Below are positions 52,323-60,900 of a stretch of 64,000 bases of DNA, piece by piece (the first letter of the stretch is position 1; every line of letters starts with the position of its first letter). The notes beneath the pieces are model-generated. The model searched no databases. It worked only from the letters and a program-made list of their open reading frames with translations, and had not been told where the DNA came from. A program made the translations under genes and the position numbers. The DNA is taken from contig CBDCAB010000006.1 in the NCBI GenBank assembly GCA_965213735.1, positions 2,170,001-2,234,000 on the forward strand, written 5' to 3'. Source of the stretch: CALDTK01 sp965213735 (GTDB lineage: Bacteria; Bacteroidota; Bacteroidia; Chitinophagales; Saprospiraceae).

Positions 52323-53735
52323 CTAGGTTTTGCTGAGTACAGCCACGGCCTCGCAGTGTGGCGTCTGGGGAAACATGTCTACAGGTCTGGCTCGTTCTAC
52401 TCGGTACCCACCCTCGCAGAGCATGTGTAGATCGCGGGCTTGAGTAGCGGGGTTGCAGCTTACGTACACGATTCGCGGGGCTTGCAGCTGCAGCAACAGT
52501 TTAACAACATCGGCATGCATGCCCGCCCGCGGCGGGTCGGTAATTACGACATCTGGGCTGCCATGGGTTTTGGCGAAAGCTGGAGAGAGGATATCGGCCA
52601 CATCGCCTGCATAGCCTATGAAATTGTCGATGCCATTGAGCTCGGCATTGGCCTCAGCATCAGCAATGGCAGGGGCTATTTCCTCCACCGCCACCACCTG
52701 CCGCGCGTCCTTGGCCAAAAACAAGCCGATACTGCCCACCCCTGCATAGAGGTCATAAATGGTTTGCGAGCCATCAAGCGCTGCGTAGTCTGCGACCAGC
52801 TCATAAAGCCGCGTAGCCTGGGCAGTATTGGTCTGGAAAAAGCTGAGTGGGCCCACCTGAAATTTGACGTGGCCGAGCCTTTCGGTGACATACGGTTGCC
52901 CGTACGCCAGCGTCGGCTCAAGCCCAGTCATGGAGTCGTTGAGCTTGCGGTTGAGCACCGTATAAATACTCGTTAAGTAGGGGCAGCGAGCCAGCACCTC
53001 CTGGAGATAGTCCTCTACCGCCTGCGGGCGATGCTCGCCCAGCATGAGCACCAACATTACCTCACCTGTAGTGAGCACGCGCTGCATGGCTTTGCGGAGC
53101 AGCCCCTGATGAGAGGTCTCGCTGTAAAAGCTAAGTCCTTGTGCCAGCGCAACATCGCGGAGGGTATTGCGCAGGTGATTGCCCGGCTGCTGCTCAAGGT
53201 GACACTCGTGGATATCGAGCACCTTATTCCAGGCTCCTCTGCGGTGAAAGCCGAGTGCTTCACCTTCCATGGTGTGACCTAGGGCCACTTCTTCTTCGGT
53301 GAGCCAGTGGCGATCGCTGAAGGCGTACTCCATTTTATTGCGGTAGGCGCGATCAGTGGGAGCGGCAAGGATGGGTTCGATGTCGATGTTTAGCTTGCCA
53401 ATGCGCTGGTAGGCATCAGCCACGAGTTGGGCTTTAGCATCGAGCTGCAGCGCGTAGGTCATGTGCTGGTAGCTGCAACCGCCGCAGCCACCGAAGTGTC
53501 TACAGAAGGGTACTTGCCGCCTTTCGGCAAAACTCCGGTAGGAGACGGGGATGCCTTCTTGAAAGACGCCTTTTTTCTTCTTCGCCAGCAGGTCTACCAC
53601 GTCTCCTGGTACTGGTCCGCGCGCAAACACGACAGTTCCATTTGGGTCGCGACCCACCACCGAACCACGGTCGGCGATGCCATGAATACGCACCTGCTCG
53701 AAGAGTTGCGGCTGCCGGCGATGGCGTCTTCCCAT
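52323..53735 (-). CDS. rlmD: 23S rRNA (uracil-5-)-methyltransferase RlmD-like
   Basis: About 470 residues: N-terminal TRAM-like domain (VRIHGIADRGSVVGRDPNGTVVFARGPVPGDVVD), a 4Fe-4S cysteine set (CRHFGGCGGC), the SAM-binding domain (YDLYAGVGSIGLFLA) and the catalytic cysteine in VSCNPATQARD with DPPRAG upstream. It methylates U1939-type uridine in 23S rRNA. TTG 53744 is in frame, but ATG 53735 fits better and sits 5 bases after TACCTTGG (minus strand, 53741-53748). It holds the iterated motif at 52568. The tandem array lies directly upstream. Confidence 0.92.
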   Translation of the reverse strand: MGRRHRRQPQLFEQVRIHGIADRGSVVGRDPNGTVVFARGPVPGDVVDLLAKKKKGVFQEGIPVSYRSFAERRQVPFCRHFGGCGGCSYQHMTYALQLDAKAQLVADAYQRIGKLNIDIEPILAAPTDRAYRNKMEYAFSDRHWLTEEEVALGHTMEGEALGFHRRGAWNKVLDIHECHLEQQPGNHLRNTLRDVALAQGLSFYSETSHQGLLRKAMQRVLTTGEVMLVLMLGEHRPQAVEDYLQEVLARCPYLTSIYTVLNRKLNDSMTGLEPTLAYGQPYVTERLGHVKFQVGPLSFFQTNTAQATRLYELVADYAALDGSQTIYDLYAGVGSIGLFLAKDARQVVAVEEIAPAIADAEANAELNGIDNFIGYAGDVADILSPAFAKTHGSPDVVITDPPRAGMHADVVKLLLQLQAPRIVYVSCNPATQARDLHMLCEGGYRVERARPVDMFPQTPHCEAVAVLSKT

Positions 53736-53798
53736 GGCCGCCAAGGTAGTGCGGTCGAGGTCGTCTAAGCGTGCTGGTAGAGCCGCGGCATGCTGAGG

Positions 53799-54759
53799 AC
53801 TTCTTTTGCAGCCCTAAAAGATTAGGCTACCTATGCGGCTGACGTCGTCCCACCGTGGAGGGAGAGCCGCAGCACTTAGATGACTTCTTTTGCAGCCCTA
53901 TAAGATTAGGCTACCAGTCCGGCCGACGTCGTCCAACCGTGGAGGGAGAGCCGCAGCATGTTGATGACTTCTTTTGCAGCCCTAAAAGACTAGGCTACCT
54001 ATCCGGCTGACGTCGTCCCACCGCGGAGGGAGAGCCGCAGCATTTTAATGACCTTTCTATTGGGGTAGTTCGGTTGAACGACGTCTATTGATGATGTTTG
54101 TAGGTTATTGACTACTTCGCTTCGCCTTTTTAGGGATTTAGATCGGGGGCTTACGGTGCATTACTTTTTATTTTTTTTTCTGTTCTGACACTTCTTTTGC
54201 AGCCCTAAAAGATTAGGCTACCAGTCCGGCTGACGTCGTCCCACCGCGGAGGGAGAGCCGCAGCATTTTAATGACCTTTCTATTTGGGTAGTCCGGTTGA
54301 ACGACGTCTATTGATGATGTTTGTAGGTTATTGACTACTTCGCTTCGCCTTTTTAGGGATTTAGATCGGGGGCTTACGGTGCATAACTTTTTTATTTCTT
54401 TTTCTGTTCTGACACTTCTTTTGCAGCCCTAAAAGATTAGGCTACCAGTCCGGCTGATGTCGTCCCACCGCGTAGGGAGAGCCGCAGCATTTAGATGACC
54501 TTTCTATTTGGGTAGTTCGGTTGAACGACGTCTATTGATGATGTTTGAAGGTTATTGACTACTTCGCTTCGCCTCTTTAGGAATTTTGATTGGCGGCTTA
54601 CGGTGCATTACTTTTTTATTTCTTTTTCTGTTCTGACACTTCTTTTGCAGCCCTAAAAGATTAGGCTACCAGTCCGGCTGACGTCGTCCCATCGCGGAGG
54701 GAGAGCCGCAGCATTTTAATGACCTTTCTATTTGGGTAGTTCGGTTGAACGACGTCTAT
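53799..54759 (+). repeat. Noncoding tandem array of A (84 bp) and B (about 140 bp) units
   Basis: A units start at 53799, 53883, 53967, 54190, 54414 and 54638. The first three are 84 bp apart; the rest are 223-224 bp apart, because a B unit lies between. The last B is cut at 54759. A can fold: AGCCCTAA-AAGA-TTAGGCT (one bulge) and CGGCT with AGCCG around CCC/GGG. B contains GTTC-GGTT-GAAC and long T-rich tracts. No frame of 60 codons or more runs through it. Copies differ by only a few bases. Confidence 0.85.
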
Positions 54760-54974
54760 GCTCAGCACGGGGCAAAAGTTGATTGCGTCTGAATCGCACC
54801 TTCAGGGACAGGTAGCTAGCTATACCTGCAGTAACAGCACCTAGACTAGAGGTACCCGACGGACGTGATCCTAAGCTTCCTGCTGCGCAAGTAATACACG
54901 ACCTATCCATCATGTACCGTATGGGTCTAGCCTCGCGCCGCGCCGCAGGGGCGCCCACCGCAGAAGGCTTTTCC
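54760..54974 (+). other. Gap between the array and the lipoprotein gene
   Basis: No gene seen. It contains a half-site of the composite repeat (GTACCCGACGGACGTGATC, 54852-54870). Confidence 0.45.
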
Positions 54975-57128
54975 CTAAGGTTTGAGGAAGCGTATCTCTA
55001 GTTTGAGATTTAGAAGCTCGCCGCTGGCGGAGGTAGCCTCGCCCTCGAAGCTAGCCGAAGTGACCTGACCCCATTCATGCACTTCGAGTGTACCTACTAA
55101 GGGAAAATCACGACTGCTGTAAATGCGTCCTCCCAAGCGCAGTTGCTCGAAAACCATTTCAGAGCCGACTGAAAATCTACCAACACCTTGCGCCACTTGT
55201 CGACCGCGCAAACCAAAGTAGGGAGCAGCATGATCAATATCATCGTGGGCGTAGATGCTCCATCCTGTTGGGCCTGCACGTCCTGAGCAGACGCCATAGG
55301 TATAGGGAATTCCATTTAGCTCGGCCCTGAAGTAGTAGTCGCCATCAGCAGCACAGAGTGTCAGCGGATCGAGCCGCATATCTTCGTAGGCGGTAAAATT
55401 GGTTGACTGACCAATGCCATCGCCACCTGCATACACAGTGAGTTGTCGTGTGCCACAGGGGGAAATGTTGAATTCATAGGCGCCTGAGGCATCCGTATAC
55501 ATGGAGTCTAGCTTGGTGCCTAAGCTATTACTCAGCAGAACTTTTGTGCCTGACATGCGGGCGCCATCACAGTCGAGTACAGTACCGGTAATAACATTGG
55601 GTTCAACATCAATGCGATTAAAGTCGAAGTCGATTTCGCCTAGCTGCAGTACGGGAGCAAATGCAACATTAAAGCTCTCGCTCCCTCCAGATGCTCTGGC
55701 AGGCCGTGCAGTTATAGTAATTGCAGAGTCGCGGGGAAGCCTCACCAAAAGCCTTCCTGCAAAGCCCGGAGCTACAACCAGAGCTGTGCCAGCGCGACGG
55801 CCCACTCCTCGAAAGAAAAGTCTTACATCATCACCTCCTTGCTCACAAGTCCGAGTACTAAAGTGGACAGCTACACTGGTAAGTGGAGCTTCTTGTGGAG
55901 GAGGAGGAGCGCCGCCTCCACTTTGCCAAATGTTTGAGCAATCAGTTAAGGAGTCACTGACCTCTATACAATCAAATGTTATTACGCCTAAATCTAAGGG
56001 AGTTGATCCTGTTGTAAAGTCAAAGCTGTGTACAACCCCACCACAAGCTTCATAGGCAACATCAAACGTGAAAGTCGTGTTTTCAAAAAAGTAAGCGCAA
56101 AATTTACCATTGTCATCTGTTGTACCAGTTGCTATCCTACCCTGATATGTTGAACTAACGAAAAACCGCTGCCCGTTGCTTGTGGTCGACCTGCCAAACG
56201 TTTGACCTCCACCTCCTCCAGTGGAATCGCATCTAAGCTGCATACACACCTGAACCGTGAGACCGGGAATATCAATGTTCCACCAGGTAAAGTGAGCTAC
56301 TTCGCCTACGTATTCATTCCCTTCTAAGCTTGCTGATCCTTCTTCTACCCAGCGACCCACCACTTCATCAAAGTGCCAGAGCGGAATGGAAGGAGGTGGG
56401 TTCTGCAGATTTGCAGGTACAGGGACTTGAATAACAGCAGGTTTGCCATCAACTAGTTGCAAGCTTTCCCCTGCGGCATCGCGAAGTTCAACACCAATCA
56501 TGCCCGCAGTAACTAAGCCAGTGCTGCTACCATCGGTACGCGTACCTTCTAAACGTCCTGGCATCAACAGCGTAATAGCATCATCAGCTGCATCGAGGTG
56601 TCTGGCGTACACACGTGCCTGCCCGTTCACTCGTCGACCGTCTTCGTATTGAAAAGCGTCCGCTTCAAAAGATATACGAGCGCCTGATGCTGTCACTACT
56701 TCAGTTGCAGAGGCGACATCTACCAGTGTTGGATTGTCTAATCTTAGTGGGTATAGATATACAGTGTTAAAACTCTCCGGCTGCACCATCAGTGTTCGGC
56801 TTGCGCTAAAATGTGAGGGACTGCTCAAACTTATATATGCCTCATTTGCTTTGACTGTGGCGCCATATACGTACCAATCGCCCGCGCCATCTGTGTAGGT
56901 CGTGATATCACCGACTTTAATTTCTGCATCGGCGACTGCTCGCCCGGAATCATCAATTACTCGACCGTAAAAGCTAGCGCTAACCAGTTGATCGCTTGTG
57001 AGAATAGTGTCGCCTTGTGGCTCAAAACTAATTTCTTCTGATTCGCATCCTATTTGAATAAGTGTCGCTGTTGCTAAGAGTAACAAGATGAACTGACGAT
57101 GCAGCTGAGGAAGTTTAACTGAGATCAT
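54975..57128 (-). CDS. Large lipoprotein with carboxypeptidase-regulatory-like domains
   Basis: A 717-residue lipoprotein; the signal ends in the lipobox IQIGC. A first regulatory-like beta-sandwich (YGRVIDDSGRAVADAEIKVGDITTYTDGAGDWYVYGA) is followed by a domain with ARISFEADAFQYEDGRRVNGQARVYARHLDAADDAITLLMPGRL and a central part with IPLWHFDEVVGRWVEEGSA, then a second sandwich near residues 500-580 (ITGTVLDCDGARMSGTKVLLSN). Likely a surface-exposed or periplasmic structural protein; no enzyme motif seen. It shares its strand with the downstream barrel gene. Confidence 0.75.
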   Translation of the reverse strand: MISVKLPQLHRQFILLLLATATLIQIGCESEEISFEPQGDTILTSDQLVSASFYGRVIDDSGRAVADAEIKVGDITTYTDGAGDWYVYGATVKANEAYISLSSPSHFSASRTLMVQPESFNTVYLYPLRLDNPTLVDVASATEVVTASGARISFEADAFQYEDGRRVNGQARVYARHLDAADDAITLLMPGRLEGTRTDGSSTGLVTAGMIGVELRDAAGESLQLVDGKPAVIQVPVPANLQNPPPSIPLWHFDEVVGRWVEEGSASLEGNEYVGEVAHFTWWNIDIPGLTVQVCMQLRCDSTGGGGGQTFGRSTTSNGQRFFVSSTYQGRIATGTTDDNGKFCAYFFENTTFTFDVAYEACGGVVHSFDFTTGSTPLDLGVITFDCIEVSDSLTDCSNIWQSGGGAPPPPQEAPLTSVAVHFSTRTCEQGGDDVRLFFRGVGRRAGTALVVAPGFAGRLLVRLPRDSAITITARPARASGGSESFNVAFAPVLQLGEIDFDFNRIDVEPNVITGTVLDCDGARMSGTKVLLSNSLGTKLDSMYTDASGAYEFNISPCGTRQLTVYAGGDGIGQSTNFTAYEDMRLDPLTLCAADGDYYFRAELNGIPYTYGVCSGRAGPTGWSIYAHDDIDHAAPYFGLRGRQVAQGVGRFSVGSEMVFEQLRLGGRIYSSRDFPLVGTLEVHEWGQVTSASFEGEATSASGELLNLKLEIRFLKP

Positions 57129-57156
57129 GATTGACGCTTTTGAGTGAGAGGATGAT

Positions 57157-57870
57157 TTAGAAGGTTGGGCAGCTTACACGATTTTTACCGCGCAAGCTAT
57201 CGGACAACTTGAGGCCGACGGCATCAGTAAAGGCTGCAAATTGATTGAGACTGCGGGCGTAGTAGAGTTCTGCAAGAAGCGCATGTCGCGCGCCAAAGGC
57301 TTTACCCAGCCCGGCAGCGAGTTGGAGCCCGTTGCGGCCTTGGCCTCCTTTGGCGGTGGATGGATAACCCAGTGCTACAGCGCGCTGATTCCACTTATTT
57401 ACCAGCAGGGTATGCACCAATTCTGGACCTGCAAACAGCCGTAGCGGCGTTTGCCGAGCTGGCAGCTGATAGGTGAGGTGTAGGGAGTGTTTTGCCGAAA
57501 GGCCAAAACCGCGCAAAATTGTATGCGTACGACCAGGTTGAGTAGTCCCACCAGCCGTACCTAATTCAAGAGCACTAAGATGATCATAGACCGTGCGGGT
57601 GCCGTAAAGGCCCGAGCTGATGCGAACACCTAGTCCTGCTCGATTGCTGCGTTGATAGCCGAGCCACAAACCTGCCGCATGGCTAATGCCGTAGCCTAAG
57701 GCTCCAAGTTCTTCATTGACGACATGAGGACGCTGAGGAAGAGCTGCGACAGCCTCAATACCTGCAACAAACCCATCTTCGAAAACTGTATTAGGCTGAA
57801 GCTGCGCCTGAGCCAGTTGACCCAGAGCCGCTACAAGCACATAGACGATGAAGATTGGCTGCCACTTCAT
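57157..57870 (-). CDS. Outer-membrane beta-barrel-like protein
   Basis: A 237-residue protein with a signal peptide (MKWQPIFIVYVLVAALGQLAQAQ) and barrel-like alternation (LWLGYQRSNRAGLGVRISSGLYG, LHLTYQLPARQTPLRLFAGPEL, ALLAELYYARSLNQF). The function is unknown. It lies 28 bases upstream of the lipoprotein start on the same strand, so the two may be one operon. It contains a GTTTTGCCGAAAGG motif (57489-57502). Confidence 0.7.
   Translation of the reverse strand: MKWQPIFIVYVLVAALGQLAQAQLQPNTVFEDGFVAGIEAVAALPQRPHVVNEELGALGYGISHAAGLWLGYQRSNRAGLGVRISSGLYGTRTVYDHLSALELGTAGGTTQPGRTHTILRGFGLSAKHSLHLTYQLPARQTPLRLFAGPELVHTLLVNKWNQRAVALGYPSTAKGGQGRNGLQLAAGLGKAFGARHALLAELYYARSLNQFAAFTDAVGLKLSDSLRGKNRVSCPTF
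57489..57502 (+). repeat. Second-class iterated motif GTTTTGCCGAAAGG
   Basis: Exact copies also at 6564-6577 (plus), 5621-5634 and 53520-53533 (minus); a 12-base match is at 35132-35145 (minus). Compared with GTTTTGGCGAAAGC, base 7 and base 14 are exchanged together (G...C to C...G). Confidence 0.8.
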
Positions 57871-57978
57871 GCGAGTAAGGTATCACAATCTTGATCAGCT
57901 TACTCACCCGTGACGATATTCGTAAGGGCGCTGACACCTTATTCCCAGTTTCCGCAACACGTCCCGCATTTCAGTCGC

Positions 57979-60900
57979 TCAACGGACAATCACCGGCACA
58001 TGCGCAGCACCTTCTGCATGTCGCACCAAGAGCGTGTAATACCCTGCCTGCAGCGCCCCAAGCTCTAAGCGGGTAATAGGACCAGCAGCCTGCTGCCGGA
58101 GCACTACCCTACCGACACCATCGACGAGCAGGTAGTCCTCCAGCCCGTTGATCGAAGCGACCCGCACCACCAGATACTCATCTGCCGGATTAGGAAACAC
58201 CTCCAGCTCGAGTTGCTGTGCCAGCTCACTCAAGCTGGAGACGATAAAGGTCTCCTCACTGCTGCAGCCATTGACATCGGTGACGGTGACGACGATCGGG
58301 CCATCACCGAGGTTGCTAAAGACAGAATCGCTTTGCATGCTTGCCCCACCATCCAGGCTGTAGGTAAAGGGCGCTTGCCCTCCCTGAACGGATACCGTTA
58401 AAGTATTGCCGTCGATGACTCCATCAATGGTAAAAGTGGGATGTATCTCCACCATCACTGGCACGGCACGAGTTGCACCTGTTTGATCGACTACCTCGAC
58501 AATCGTGCTGCTGAAATTGCTAGGAATGCTGATGATATATGCATCATCGCAGCCCGGCTGTGTAGTCGTGGTGACTGTACCTAGCCCCGCAACGACACTA
58601 AAGCTGCCTACGCCTCCCGTGACACAAACGGTGCCGGTGGCGAAGGCCTCACCCGGACAGGCAGTGGCTGTGTCGCTAGTAATGGCCAGTGGAGCTGTAA
58701 TATTGACTGGCACTTCTAGAATGCAGCCATTGTAGCGGATCACTACCGTGCTAGTGCCAGCAGTATAGATATAGCCTACCGCAGAACTCGAGAAGCTGCC
58801 ACCGTCATTAAAGCTGTAGCTGAGGTTGGCTGCTGGATCACTGAAGTTGCTCAAGCTGACGCGCGAGCCTTCGACCGTCACATCAACGGTAGGCACGAGG
58901 CGTGCGAGAATTTCAAAGCTCGTGCTGGCTGTAGTGCCGTTTGCGTCGCGCACTGTAGCGGTATATGAACCTGCGGCGAGGTCATCGTAGAAGCTAGTGC
59001 TACTAAAGGCGCCTCCATCCAAACTAAATTCGTAAGGAGGAGTGCCATTGACACCACTGAGCGTAACTGCTCCATCACCTGCACCGGGACATGACTCCTG
59101 TCCTACATTGAAGTTAATGGCAATGGAGAGGTTGCTGGCGGTCACCACAGCTGTTGCGGTAGCCTCGCATCCAAGCTCATCTACGACGGTGTACGTGTAG
59201 GTGCCTGCAGTTAGAGGTCCGAAGACGTTGCCTGCGCCACTGACAGCACCTGGGCCGGAGTAGGTATACGGGGATGTGCCTCCACTAGCAGTTAAGTTGA
59301 TAAAATTGCCGTTGACTGTAGCGGCAAGTTGAAGTAAAGGAGGCTCGGTAAGGGTAATAGTACCTGTCGTAGCTGTAAGGCCATGAGCGTCGGTGGCTGT
59401 GACAGTGTATTGCCCCGGAGCCAAGCCGTCGAAAGTACCGGAAGCCTGTGCGGCACCACCGTCGAGGCTATAGGTATAAGGTCCTGTTCCTCCTGATGCG
59501 ACCACCTCAATGACGCCATCTGCGCGTCCGTTGCAGCTAATATTCGTACTCGAGGCAGCAATGCTCATGTTGTTGAAGCTGATTTGGAAGCTACCTGTTA
59601 TAGTGCACTGGTTGGCATCACGGACGGTGTAGGTGTAGGTGCCGTTGCTAAGACCAGTAAAAGTGGCCGATGACTGATATGGGCCGCTATCTAATCTATA
59701 GCTGTAGGGAAGAGTACCCCCACTGGCCGTGATGTGTACCTGATCATTAGTAATAGTAGCAATGGCAACGAGTTCTGCTGGCTCTATAAACACTACCGAT
59801 CCTGCTGAAGTCGCCGACATACCGGTAGCATCCACCACGGTCGCTATATACGTGCCTGCTGTAAGTCCGGCAAAGACGGGTGAAGCCTGACTAGCGACAC
59901 CATTGAGGCTGTAGGTATACGGACTCGTTCCGCCCGCTGCATCGACAGTAATTGTTCCGAGCTGGCCGTTGCACAAAATCGGAGTCGTGACACTCAGATC
60001 GACCAGCAGCGCCCCAACAGAAACCACCACTTGTTTGGATTTGGTGCAGCCATTCGTGTCTGTAACACGCACTTGATAGGTACCGTTCTGGAGGTTTTCG
60101 AAGGTTCCACTAGCTTGGTTAGGACCGCTGTTGAGGCTGTACACAAGCACGCCGGTGCCTCCTTGGCCAGTGGCGGTGATAGTACTACCAGTAGCTGAAG
60201 CAGTGAGCGTGAGTACGGGTGGATCGAGGACAGTAACGGTAGCAGCATCAACTTCAAAGCTGAGTGCATCACGCACGGTGACGGTATAATCTCCAGCAGC
60301 AAGACCAGTAAACTGGTTGGAGTTCTGGAAAGAACCTCCGTTGAGACTATACATATAAGGTGGAGTACCATCGGAGGCTGTGACAATAATACTCGCATCC
60401 ATATCGCCCGCGCAGTCAAGCACCTCATCGATGGTGGCTATAGCACTTAGCGTGTTAGCGATGATGCTGACGGGAAGCACCAGATTGGGTCGATATCCCT
60501 GATCATCAATCAGCAAATCGAACACGATCTGATCCGTACTGAGCCCGGTGCCTGCATCATGTAGGTATAGCAGTTCGCCATTCACCACATCCTGTTGCGT
60601 AAAGCTTTCGCCGAGCATCAACTCATCTCCTCGCAACTCTAGCGATCCAGCTGTGGGCAGACGTTTAACTACCCAACGCATATCAGATGGCGCGACTCCT
60701 GCCGCACCTGCCGAGATGTTGCCGCTAGCTACCACACGCTGACCACCCATAGCCACGCTCAACGCATTGAGCGCCACCGACTCATTATAATCTGTAATGT
60801 TGGCATACCACAAGCTCAGCGCCCACTCCTCAATGTTCCCGCCATCGACGGGGGCATGGTCGGTGATACTGAGGGTATATGTACCCGCACCTTCCCGTGG

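Noticed and set aside
53799..54759. Cobalamin-riboswitch-like string in unit A (minus strand GACGACGTCAGCCGGACTGG)
   Set aside because: Some bases recall the B12 box, but the pairing CAGG/CCTG and the 5' half of the riboswitch are missing, and six copies in tandem would be unusual.
53799..54759. CRISPR array
   Set aside because: The repeats are 84 bp and the interval sequence is itself repeated, so there are no unique spacers, and no cas gene is present.
54728..54958. 76-codon minus-strand frame after the array
   Set aside because: Arginine-rich low-quality sequence that spans the array edge and a repeat half-site; no start signal or family resemblance.
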